Origin: an uncultured Ruminococcus sp.
GTDB taxonomy: Bacteria; Bacillota; Clostridia; Oscillospirales; Acutalibacteraceae
Direction of reading: 5' to 3'
DNA length: 14,329 nucleotides
Assembly (NCBI GenBank): GCA_902767125.1
Contig: CACXGJ010000110.1
Coordinates: 1 to 14,329 of the forward strand
The translations under genes were made by a program, and so were the position numbers. This document shows positions 6,297-13,282 of this stretch, in pieces. The notes under the pieces were generated by a model. It was not told the DNA's origin. It saw only the letters and a list, made by a program, of their open reading frames with translations, and did not search any database. Each line of letters begins with the position of its first letter. Position 1 is the stretch's first letter.

Positions 6297-7937
6297 ATGA
6301 AATTTTCAAGAATATTTTTAAGTATATCAATATCATTGATAATGATAACAATGCCATCATGTACAAAGAAAATTTCTTCTCCGAATGAACAGACAATATA
6401 TTACAGAATCACAGATGAGCCTGTCACGCTTGACCCGCAGATAGCAAATGATGATCCATCAAGACTGGTCATTATGAATATATTTGAAGGGCTTGTGAAA
6501 TTGGATGATAAAAACAATCCTGTCAGCGGAGCCGCTGACAGTTGGAAAATGAATGATATGGAGTATGTGTTTCATATACGTGAGGATGCCAAATGGAGTG
6601 ACGGCTCACCCCTGACTGCCGATGATTTTTTATATGGCTTTCAGAGGACTTTCATGCCCTTGACAGGCTCACAGACAGCTCAAACTCTTTTCTGCATAAA
6701 AAATTCAGAGAAAATAAAAAAAGGACAGCTTGATATATCCTATCTCGGAGTGTATGCCGAGGATGAGCATACACTTAAAATACAGCTCGATCATCATGAT
6801 CCGCAGTTTCTTTCACTGCTTGCAACACCTCCTGCCATGCCCTGCAAAAAGGAATTTTTTGAAAGCACCGCCGGACAATACGGTCTTGAATATGACAAGA
6901 TAATCTCAAACGGTGCCTTCTGTATCGCACGATACGGCTGGGAGCATGAAAAATATATACACCTTTCAAGAAATGATTATTATATCGGCGAAAACAATGT
7001 CATCCCAAGGGGAGTAAATATAGATATATCCGACAGCCCCGAAGATGTATGCAGTGCCATCTTGAACAGAGATATAGACTGCTATGCAATGGACATCACC
7101 GAACTTGAACAGGCAAAGAAAAATAAACTGAATCTGACAGCATTCAATGATACCGTATGGGGGATTTCCTTCAATATGAAAAACGATATTTTCAAAAGAT
7201 CGGATATAAGAATTTCCCTTTTGCAGTCACTTGACAGAAATTATATTTTAAAAAATCTGCCCGAGGGCTGTACTGCCTCCGAGGATATAGTCCCCGAAAC
7301 TGCAAGGACTGACAATGTCACATACCGTTCATTTGTCGGCAGAGGCATGGGGATAGAATTTTCAGAGAATGCAAGGGAGTATTTCAAAAAAGCCGTTGAC
7401 GCTCTTAATTACCATGATGAAGAATATTATTGGTATTACGACTATGAAGAAACCGAATTTCCCGATATAAATATACTCTGTACAGATGAACCGTCAATAC
7501 AGCCCGTTGTAAATAATATCATTGAAACATGGAATAAGCTCACAGGCAAATATGCAAATAAAACACCTGTTCCGAGAGATGAGCTGACGGATAAAATTTC
7601 ATCAGGAGATTATCTCATAGCAATAGCACCTTTAAGACCTGACGGCGAAAGTCCCGCTGATACATTAAAGCTGTTTATGAGTGACAGTGAATACAATACA
7701 GCGGGCTTATCGGAAGAAAATTATGATACACTTATTTCCGATATTATCCGACAGCCTGACAATACAAGTATCAACAAAATGATACAAGCAGAAAAATATC
7801 TCAATGACAACGGCATATTCTACCCTCTTTATACCGAAAGCCGTTATTATGCTTCAGCAGAAAATGTTTCAGGGATAATATTCCATCCTTACGGGGCAGA
7901 GGCGGATTTCTCAATGGCAGAAAAATCCGTAAAATAA
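6297..7937 (+). CDS. OppA-type solute-binding lipoprotein (SBP_bac_5)
   Basis: A 546-residue extracellular solute-binding lipoprotein of the oligopeptide/nickel-binding family (SBP_bac_5, OppA/DppA-like). A signal peptide ends in a lipobox (MPSC) with C22 as the lipidated residue. Family hallmarks follow: EPVTLDPQIA at 41-50, NIFEGLV at 61-67, and the signature WSDGSPLTADDF at 100-111. Length is typical of OppA. GAGGAGGGGG at 6281-6290 is a strong ribosome site 6 bases before the ATG. No permease or ATPase genes of an ABC transporter lie nearby, so it either serves a transporter encoded elsewhere or acts as a receptor. An M14 peptidase follows 88 bases later with no terminator between, suggesting joint transcription and a peptide substrate. 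Specificity cannot be read from the sequence. Confidence 0.9.
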   Translation: MKFSRIFLSISISLIMITMPSCTKKISSPNEQTIYYRITDEPVTLDPQIANDDPSRLVIMNIFEGLVKLDDKNNPVSGAADSWKMNDMEYVFHIREDAKWSDGSPLTADDFLYGFQRTFMPLTGSQTAQTLFCIKNSEKIKKGQLDISYLGVYAEDEHTLKIQLDHHDPQFLSLLATPPAMPCKKEFFESTAGQYGLEYDKIISNGAFCIARYGWEHEKYIHLSRNDYYIGENNVIPRGVNIDISDSPEDVCSAILNRDIDCYAMDITELEQAKKNKLNLTAFNDTVWGISFNMKNDIFKRSDIRISLLQSLDRNYILKNLPEGCTASEDIVPETARTDNVTYRSFVGRGMGIEFSENAREYFKKAVDALNYHDEEYYWYYDYEETEFPDINILCTDEPSIQPVVNNIIETWNKLTGKYANKTPVPRDELTDKISSGDYLIAIAPLRPDGESPADTLKLFMSDSEYNTAGLSEENYDTLISDIIRQPDNTSINKMIQAEKYLNDNGIFYPLYTESRYYASAENVSGIIFHPYGAEADFSMAEKSVK

Positions 7938-7952
7938 AATATTTTTTCAAGA

Positions 7953-7967
7953 TTTTATGACATAAAA
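7953..7967. promoter_or_regulatory. 15-bp palindrome between binding-protein and M14 genes
   Basis: TTTTATG-A-CATAAAA is a perfect 7-1-7 palindrome. A one-base loop cannot fold as RNA, so if functional it would be a DNA site for a dimeric protein. I see no convincing promoter over it: ATGACA at 7957-7962 has no well-spaced -10. Confidence 0.3.
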
Positions 7968-8025
7968 CTCGGTGTCGGGGATATATATTTTACTTGTGCG
8001 AAATTTTTTTGACGGAGGTATATAT

Positions 8026-8931
8026 ATGCTCGAACCTGAATTTATGCGAATGAATGCCGACAGAAAGTCAAGGGAGATCATTATCGGAAAATTGCTTTTG
8101 GATTACGGATTTTTGTCAAGGGATACTATCGGCGAAAGCAGATGCTCAAGACCAATAGACCTGCTCTGTATCGGAAACAGACAAAAACAGGTATTATTCA
8201 CAGGTGCATTTCACGGCATGGAATGGATAACATCATTGATATTGCTGAAATTTCTTGATGAGCTGTGCTTTTCCGTAATGACGGGAAAAAATATGTGCGG
8301 AGTCGGAGTAGGTGCAATGCTGAATCAAAGGGGACTTGCAGTAGTGCCGTGTATAAATCCCGATGGCGTTGAGATACAGATACACGGTTCCGAAAGTGCA
8401 GGAAATTACCGTGAACTCGTAGAAAAGGCAAGCGGAGGCAATACTCTCAAATGGCAGGCAAATGCGGCAGGTGTCGATATAAACCATAATTTTTCTGCCA
8501 ATTGGGATAAGCTGAAAAGGCTTGAGCTTGAAAATAATATAAAGCTACCTTCACCGACAAGATATGGCGGTGAATTTGCCGAAAGCGAGCCTGAAAGCCG
8601 TGCCATAGCATCCTACTGCCGTGCGGGAAATATAACCCATGCACTTGCATTCCACAGTCAGGGAGAGGAAATATACTGGAACTTTGGTGACTATAATGAT
8701 CCTGAAGCCCTTAAAATGGCAAAGATACTTGCATATTCAAGCGGCTATAAGATAGCACAGCCGACAGGTCTTGCAAGCGGCGGAGGATTTAAAGACTGGT
8801 TTGTGGAAAAGTTCCGTAAGCCTGCATTCACCGTTGAGGTGGGACTTGGAGAAAATCCCCTGCCCATAAGCGATTTTGATGATATATACAACAAAGTTCG
8901 TGAAATGCTTGTTCTTGCGGTCATAATCTGA
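8026..8931 (+). CDS. M14-family zinc carboxypeptidase, cytoplasmic
   Basis: A 301-residue M14 (carboxypeptidase A superfamily) metallopeptidase. The zinc ligands are visible as H63 and E66 (HGME at 63-66) and H210 (FHSQGEEIYW at 209-218), with E271 in FTVEVG as the likely catalytic glutamate. NPDGVE at 111-116 and GVDINHNF at 149-156 are further landmarks. At the position of carboxypeptidase A Arg145, which holds the substrate's terminal carboxylate, there is His154. There is no signal peptide, so the enzyme probably works in the cytoplasm, in the manner of MpaA and related gamma-D-Glu-diaminopimelate peptidases that trim imported muropeptides. ATG 8026 is chosen over the in-frame GTG at 7972 because GGAGG at 8014-8018 sits 7 bases before it. 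The gene follows a peptide-binding lipoprotein, supporting a peptide-recycling role; the exact substrate is inferred. Confidence 0.85.
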   Translation: MLEPEFMRMNADRKSREIIIGKLLLDYGFLSRDTIGESRCSRPIDLLCIGNRQKQVLFTGAFHGMEWITSLILLKFLDELCFSVMTGKNMCGVGVGAMLNQRGLAVVPCINPDGVEIQIHGSESAGNYRELVEKASGGNTLKWQANAAGVDINHNFSANWDKLKRLELENNIKLPSPTRYGGEFAESEPESRAIASYCRAGNITHALAFHSQGEEIYWNFGDYNDPEALKMAKILAYSSGYKIAQPTGLASGGGFKDWFVEKFRKPAFTVEVGLGENPLPISDFDDIYNKVREMLVLAVII

Positions 8932-8939
8932 AATTTATG

Positions 8940-8968
8940 TTGATAAAACTGTCAGTTTATGTTAATAT
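8940..8968 (+). promoter_or_regulatory. Promoter of the LprI-like operon with palindrome in spacer
   Basis: TTGATA at 8940-8945, a 17-base spacer and TAATAT at 8963-8968 preceded by TGT (extended -10). A perfect 13-bp palindrome, AAACTG-T-CAGTTT at 8946-8958, lies inside the spacer, where a bound repressor would block RNA polymerase. Confidence 0.55.
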
Positions 8969-8989
8969 ATCCTTGAGGAAGTGTTTAAA

Positions 8990-9763
8990 ATGAAATTGAG
9001 ATACAAAGTTTTATGTATAATAATATTGTCCGTTTCGGTGATGAGTTCATGCTCGGAAAAAAATGCGGAGGCATCCGATAATCCGCAAATATCCCAAAAT
9101 TCACAGGTGTCATCCGTTTCCGAAATTTCGGAAGCCGCCGAAAGCTCTTACAATGCCGAAAGCAGTGAATCCCAAGACTCACACGAGGAATTTTCGGAAG
9201 ATGTTCCGAACGTATCCTCCGAGGAAGCTCCTGAAATAACAGAAAGCTCCCCTGAAGAAGAAATCAGTGAAAATGAAATCACTTTAACGGAGGAAAGCAG
9301 TGAAAGTGCATATTTCTTTGATGATGAACAACCTGTCGAGGATTATCATACTGCACAGACCTTTACGGATGACGAAGTATTCAATGAACTGTTCAAGGAT
9401 AATTCCATTGATAAGGAATGCTCCGATAAAATGAAGGATGCCGTTACAGACACCGACATGAGAATGGTAATCGGAGAGTGCATCGACAAGTGGAAGGAAC
9501 AGTCACAAACCGCTTATGAAAAACTCAAGGAACTCCTTTCGGATAAGCCGAGTGAATTGGAAAGGCTTGAAAATTCTCAAAAAAACTGGGAGAGTGAATT
9601 GGAGGACAAAAAACAGGAATGGTATGCTCCCGAAAATTTCACTAAATCAGGTACAATGGGTATATTGAGTGCAGATACAGCTATGATGAATTATTATAAA
9701 GGCAGGGCGGCTGTCCTGTATCAGCAGATATTTGTACTGACGGGAAATATGGAGGATATTTGA
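8990..9763 (+). CDS. LprI-like (DUF1311) lipoprotein
   Basis: A 257-residue lipoprotein. The signal peptide ends in a lipobox MSSC with C21 lipidated. Residues 22-125 are a long Ser/Glu-rich, probably disordered and strongly acidic spacer. Residues about 144-250 fit the LprI/DUF1311 pattern: a cysteine (C164) after a DxxM.. helix, then AYEKLKELL at 175-183, a QKNW core at 197-200 and a GTMG turn at 221-224 before a last helix. LprI is known as a lysozyme inhibitor in mycobacteria, but most family members are uncharacterised and sequence similarity in this family is loose. I start at ATG 8990, since GAGGAA at 8975-8980 is well spaced from it and too close to the GTG at 8981. The stop overlaps the next start by one base (TGATG). 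Confidence 0.7.
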   Translation: MKLRYKVLCIIILSVSVMSSCSEKNAEASDNPQISQNSQVSSVSEISEAAESSYNAESSESQDSHEEFSEDVPNVSSEEAPEITESSPEEEISENEITLTEESSESAYFFDDEQPVEDYHTAQTFTDDEVFNELFKDNSIDKECSDKMKDAVTDTDMRMVIGECIDKWKEQSQTAYEKLKELLSDKPSELERLENSQKNWESELEDKKQEWYAPENFTKSGTMGILSADTAMMNYYKGRAAVLYQQIFVLTGNMEDI

Positions 9764-10242
9764 TGAAAAGATTTATTGTTTTACTTTTGACGGCAGCGAT
9801 CGCATCAGTTCTTTGCGGCTGCGGAGCATCCGAATATTCAAAGGACAACGAATATGTTCAGAAAATAAAAAGTTTAGTGAACACTTCAGTCGAATATACA
9901 AGGGTATGGCGGGAAAATGATCAAAGCTTTGATTACAGTGACACCGAATCCGCAAATGAGTACATTAACATCCTCGATAAGCTGTGTCAGACATACCGAA
10001 AGATACTTATACTTCAGCCGACAAACAAGTTTGATGAAAATGACCTTGAAATGAAGGAAAGTATCCGCAATATAATTGCCGTTACATCTGAAATAAAAAG
10101 CCATGTAAAGTATTCTGTCGATAAAGCCGATGACAGCCTTTTCAAAAAGGAAAAACAGGAGTTGTTTGACAGATATGACGAATACCATGAAGCTGTCGCC
10201 TCATCCTCACAATATATACAGACATTTTGGAGAAACGCATAA
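9763..10242 (+). CDS. Small lipoprotein of unknown function, coupled to LprI-like gene
   Basis: A 159-residue lipoprotein with signal peptide and lipobox LCGC (C20). I do not recognise the mature part. It is charged and mostly helical in character, with no cysteine-rich or enzymatic motif: stretches such as 50-80 and 95-145 look amphipathic and alpha-helical. ATG 9763 shares its A with the stop codon of the preceding gene (TGATG), and GGAGG at 9751-9755 lies 7 bases upstream inside that gene, so translation is probably coupled and the two products made in similar amounts. A strong terminator follows, so these two genes form a two-gene unit. A joint role at the outer face of the membrane is inferred from the shared lipid anchor and coupling. 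Confidence 0.85.
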   Translation: MKRFIVLLLTAAIASVLCGCGASEYSKDNEYVQKIKSLVNTSVEYTRVWRENDQSFDYSDTESANEYINILDKLCQTYRKILILQPTNKFDENDLEMKESIRNIIAVTSEIKSHVKYSVDKADDSLFKKEKQELFDRYDEYHEAVASSSQYIQTFWRNA

Positions 10243-10246
10243 CACA

Positions 10247-10279
10247 AAAACAGCAGATACAGTTTGTATCCGCTGTTTT
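10247..10279 (+). terminator. Terminator after the lipoprotein pair
   Basis: A 14-bp stem with one mismatch: AAAACAGC-A-GATAC at 10247-10260 and GTATC-C-GCTGTTTT at 10266-10279, with a 5-base loop. The right arm ends in four Ts. It begins 5 bases after the stop codon. Confidence 0.75.
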
Positions 10280-10317
10280 ATATATTCCTTGATAAAATAT
10301 TACCTGGTGGTGTTTTT

Positions 10318-10506
10318 ATGTGCAAAAAGCTTATAATAAGCAAAAAAAATCTTAAAGGCGAAGACGGATATAAGACATTTTCCGTAAGGATAAAACAGCA
10401 GACAGTTGATGAAATAGACAGGCTTTCGGAAAAGACCTGCCGTTCACGAAATGAACTTATCAATATTCTGCTTGATTACGCTGTCAAAAACTGTGAAGTA
10501 ACATAA
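10318..10506 (+). CDS. Ribbon-helix-helix (CopG/Arc-type) DNA-binding protein
   Basis: A 62-residue protein. Residues about 21-60 fit the ribbon-helix-helix fold: a beta strand (TFSVRI) that would pair in the dimer and enter the DNA major groove, a first helix (QQTVDEIDRLSEKT), a short turn with RSRNEL, and a second helix (LINILLDYAVKN). Such proteins are small dimeric repressors, often of toxin-antitoxin or plasmid genes, but no toxin-like partner is next to it, so this is an orphan. ATG 10318 is used because a GGTGGTG ribosome site lies at 10306-10312; the open frame extending back to a TTG at 10264 runs into the preceding terminator. I see no strong promoter of its own. Targets are unknown. 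Confidence 0.75.
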   Translation: MCKKLIISKKNLKGEDGYKTFSVRIKQQTVDEIDRLSEKTCRSRNELINILLDYAVKNCEVT

Positions 10507-10551
10507 AAAAGACGATACACCGAATTGATAAAAACGGTGTATCGCTTTTTT
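10504..10551. terminator. Bidirectional terminator between RHH gene and ATPase
   Basis: A perfect 10-bp stem, CGATACACCG 10513-10522 with CGGTGTATCG 10535-10544, has six Ts after it on the plus strand (10546-10551) and six As before it (10505-10510), which give a T run for minus-strand transcripts. It serves two convergent genes and overlaps the ATPase stop codon at 10550-10552. Confidence 0.85.
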
Positions 10552-13168
10552 ACTTTGAACGGAAAAATCTTTTTTCCGCCTCGACAACAATCAGCGGTAC
10601 TGTTGAAAGCACTGCTACAATAAGCCACTGCACACTGTTCAGCGGAACAGCCTTGAATATATTAGCCAAAAACGGTACGGATATAACAGAAACCTGCATT
10701 ATGATACCGATGATGAAAGCAAGTATCAGCTTTGAATTGCCGAAAATCCCTGTCTTAAAAATGGAGCGTTCACTTTTTAGATTGAATGAGTGTACAAGCT
10801 GACTTATGCTCAATACCGCAAAGGTCATTGTCCGTCCGATGACAGGCTCATCTGATGTATCAAAAAATACCCGTCCTATTGTAAAAGCCAAAAATGCCAA
10901 TGCCCCGATAAAGCATCCCTCGATTATGATATTTCTTCCCGCACCGCCTGAAAATATGCTTTTTTTGGTATCAGACGGCTTTTGCATTATATCGGGATCT
11001 GACGGCTCTACACCGAGTGCAAGTGCAGGCAGAGAGTCTGTTACAAGATTTACCCACAAAAGCTGTATTGCCAGCAGAGGTGACGGAAGCCTGCATAGAA
11101 ATGCACACAATACTGTCAGTATCTCACCTATATTGCTTGAAAGCAAAAAATGCACCGTCTTACGGATATTTTCAAATATTCCCCTGCCCTGTCCGACAGC
11201 CTCGACTATCGTTGAAAAATTGTCATCGGTCAGGATCATGTCAGCGGAATTTTTCGCCACATCCGTCCCGTTTATGCCCATTGCACAGCCTATATCCGCA
11301 CATCTCAATGCAGGTGCATCATTCACTCCGTCACCTGTCATTGCTGTGACTGCTCCCCTTGACTGAAACGCCTTGACTATCCTCACCTTATGTTCGGGCG
11401 ACACCCTCGCAAATACAGTGTATTTATAGATATCCTTCTCAAGCTCATTTTGAGGTATCAGGTCAAGCTCACTTCCTGTGACAGCCCTGTCACCGTCCTT
11501 ATATATCCCTATCTCCTTTGCGACTGCACGGGCAGTAATTATATGGTCACCTGTTATCATAACAGTATGGATACCTGCCCTACGGCACATTTCAACAGCT
11601 GCCTTTGCATTTGGTCTGGGCGGATCGGTCATCCCGATAAGTCCGCAGAATGTCAGATTGTTTTCAAGCTCACTTTCCCTCGGCATTGACTGACAATCCC
11701 TGTATGCAACGGCTATCACTCTCATAGCCTGCTGTGCAAGGGAATTGTTTATTGACATGATACGGCTTTTGTTCGCAGTCGAAATATTTGAGCCTGTTTT
11801 TGAGCGTGTGCAAAGCGGCAGAATCACATCACACGCTCCCTTGACTATGATCCTGTAACCACCCGTATTCAGCTTATGCACCGTTGTCATTCTTTTGACC
11901 TTGGAATTAAAGGGTATCTCATGCACACGCTGAAATTCCCTGTCAAGAGCATTTTTAGACCTTCCCGCATTTGCACAGGCTGTTACGATAGCTGTTTCAG
12001 TGGGATCACCCTCGACTCTGAAGGTATTTTTATTTTCGGAAAGCACCGAATTATTGCACAGTGAAGCAAGGGACAATATAAAAATACCGTCAGCGGAATT
12101 TGCATTGACAGTCCCGTCAGGTGATGATACATTTACAACTGTCATTTTATTTTGAGTAAGAGTACCCGTCTTGTCGGAGCATATCACGCCCGCACTTCCG
12201 AGAGTTTCAACAGCAGGAAGGTGTCTTATGATAGCCCTGTGCAGAGCCATCTTTCTGACACCGAGGGCAAGCACTATTGTTACAACGGCAGGCAGACCTT
12301 CGGGAATTGCCGCTACCGCAAGGCTTATGGATATCATGAACATTTCAAGAGGCGGTACCTTTTGTATAAGTCCGAGGATAAATATAACAATACATATTAT
12401 AAGAGCTGATATGCCAAGAATACGTCCTGTTTTGGCAAGGCTTTTCTGAAGCGGAGTATCGGGAGTTTCTTCGCTGTCTATCATTTCGGCTATCCTTCCG
12501 ACCTGTGTATCCATACCGGTTCCAACGACAACTGCATTTCCGTGACCTGACGTTATAAAGGTCGATGAAAACAGCATATTATTCCTGTCAGCAATAGGAG
12601 TATCACTTGTAAGTATATTGTCACCATGCTTATCGGACGGTACAGACTCACCTGTTAAAGCAGATTCCTCTGCCTTCAGCGAAGCACTCTCAATTATACG
12701 GCAGTCCGCACATATCAGATCACCCGATTCAAATGAAATGATATCGCCTCTTACAAGCTCATCAGACGGTATTGTTATAAGTTTGCCGTTTCGGAGAACC
12801 TTCGCATGAGGTGCCGACAGCTTCTTGAGAGCGTCGATAGCCTTTTCTGCACGACACTCCTGAACCGTACCCACAATTGCATTCAATATCACTATTACCA
12901 ATATCATAATGGGATCAATAAAATCCCCGTCACCTGATACAAATGCTGTCACAAAGGATATTACTGATGCAATCAACAGGATAAGCACCATAAAATCCTT
13001 GAACTGATACAAAAATTTTATAAAAATACCCTGTTTTTTCTTTTGAGTAAGAACATTTTTTCCGTATTTATCAAGTCGGTTCTTCACCTGTGCAGATGAC
13101 AGACCTTTCTTCATATCCGTATCGAGATTTTTACAGACCTCCTGATAACTCATACTGTGCCAATCCAT
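10550..13168 (-). CDS. P2-type cation-transporting ATPase (Ca2+-ATPase type)
   Basis: An 872-residue P-type ATPase of the calcium-pump class (PacL/LMCA1/PMR1-like), full length. In order: an N-terminal cation-ATPase domain; the actuator loop with TGES at 172-175; the M4 motif PEGLP at 289-293; the phosphorylation site SDKTGT with D332; the nucleotide-binding KGA at 443-445; the hinge TGDGVNDAP at 611-619; then M5 NIGE (N679, E682) and M6 NLVTD (N707, T710, D711), which match calcium-coordinating positions of SERCA. At the M8 position of SERCA Glu908 there appears to be Gln790, as in single-site pumps. It would export Ca2+, or possibly Mn2+, from the cytoplasm. Its start is preceded by GGGAG at a 9-base spacing. 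It is divergent from a MntP/YtaF-type gene 114 bases away, which hints at manganese. Confidence 0.93.
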   Translation of the reverse strand: MDWHSMSYQEVCKNLDTDMKKGLSSAQVKNRLDKYGKNVLTQKKKQGIFIKFLYQFKDFMVLILLIASVISFVTAFVSGDGDFIDPIMILVIVILNAIVGTVQECRAEKAIDALKKLSAPHAKVLRNGKLITIPSDELVRGDIISFESGDLICADCRIIESASLKAEESALTGESVPSDKHGDNILTSDTPIADRNNMLFSSTFITSGHGNAVVVGTGMDTQVGRIAEMIDSEETPDTPLQKSLAKTGRILGISALIICIVIFILGLIQKVPPLEMFMISISLAVAAIPEGLPAVVTIVLALGVRKMALHRAIIRHLPAVETLGSAGVICSDKTGTLTQNKMTVVNVSSPDGTVNANSADGIFILSLASLCNNSVLSENKNTFRVEGDPTETAIVTACANAGRSKNALDREFQRVHEIPFNSKVKRMTTVHKLNTGGYRIIVKGACDVILPLCTRSKTGSNISTANKSRIMSINNSLAQQAMRVIAVAYRDCQSMPRESELENNLTFCGLIGMTDPPRPNAKAAVEMCRRAGIHTVMITGDHIITARAVAKEIGIYKDGDRAVTGSELDLIPQNELEKDIYKYTVFARVSPEHKVRIVKAFQSRGAVTAMTGDGVNDAPALRCADIGCAMGINGTDVAKNSADMILTDDNFSTIVEAVGQGRGIFENIRKTVHFLLSSNIGEILTVLCAFLCRLPSPLLAIQLLWVNLVTDSLPALALGVEPSDPDIMQKPSDTKKSIFSGGAGRNIIIEGCFIGALAFLAFTIGRVFFDTSDEPVIGRTMTFAVLSISQLVHSFNLKSERSIFKTGIFGNSKLILAFIIGIIMQVSVISVPFLANIFKAVPLNSVQWLIVAVLSTVPLIVVEAEKRFFRSK

Positions 13169-13235
13169 CAGACTTCACTCCCGTTAAATAAACTATATAA
13201 TATATATACCCCAAAAAGCGTTTTGATTCATTTTT

Positions 13236-13264
13236 TTGTCCAAATTTTCAATTTGGCATATTAT
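13236..13264 (+). promoter_or_regulatory. Promoter of the MntP/YtaF-type gene with operator-like palindrome
   Basis: TTGTCC at 13236-13241, a 17-base spacer and TATTAT at 13259-13264. A perfect 7-3-7 palindrome, CCAAATT-TTC-AATTTGG at 13240-13256, overlaps the -35 and fills the spacer. This is a classic repressor position. Transcription would start near 13271, leaving only about 12 bases of leader. Confidence 0.55.
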
Positions 13265-13270
13265 GTTTTC

Positions 13271-13277
13271 AGGGGTG
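13271..13277 (+). promoter_or_regulatory. Ribosome site deciding a TTG start
   Basis: AGGGGTG, with its G run ending 7 bases before TTG 13283. There is no in-frame ATG or GTG between the divergent gene and this site that would give a better start. Confidence 0.65.
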
Positions 13278-13282
13278 AGATT

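Noticed and set aside
10264..10317. Extended N-terminus of the ribbon-helix-helix protein from TTG 10264
   Set aside because: The extension starts inside the terminator hairpin and has no ribosome site; ATG 10318 does.
10806..11366. Plus-strand open frame of 186 codons inside the ATPase region
   Set aside because: It is a shadow of the minus-strand ATPase, whose motifs are intact over the full length.
13169..13282. yybP-ykoY manganese riboswitch upstream of the MntP-like gene or the ATPase
   Set aside because: I could not find its conserved GGGGAGUAG-like and internal-loop elements, and predicted leaders are too short. A covariance search would settle it.
13157..13282. Longer N-terminus for the MntP/YtaF-type protein
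   Set aside because: It would overlap the divergent ATPase start, cross the predicted promoter and add residues not seen in the family; the TTG at 13283 has a ribosome site.
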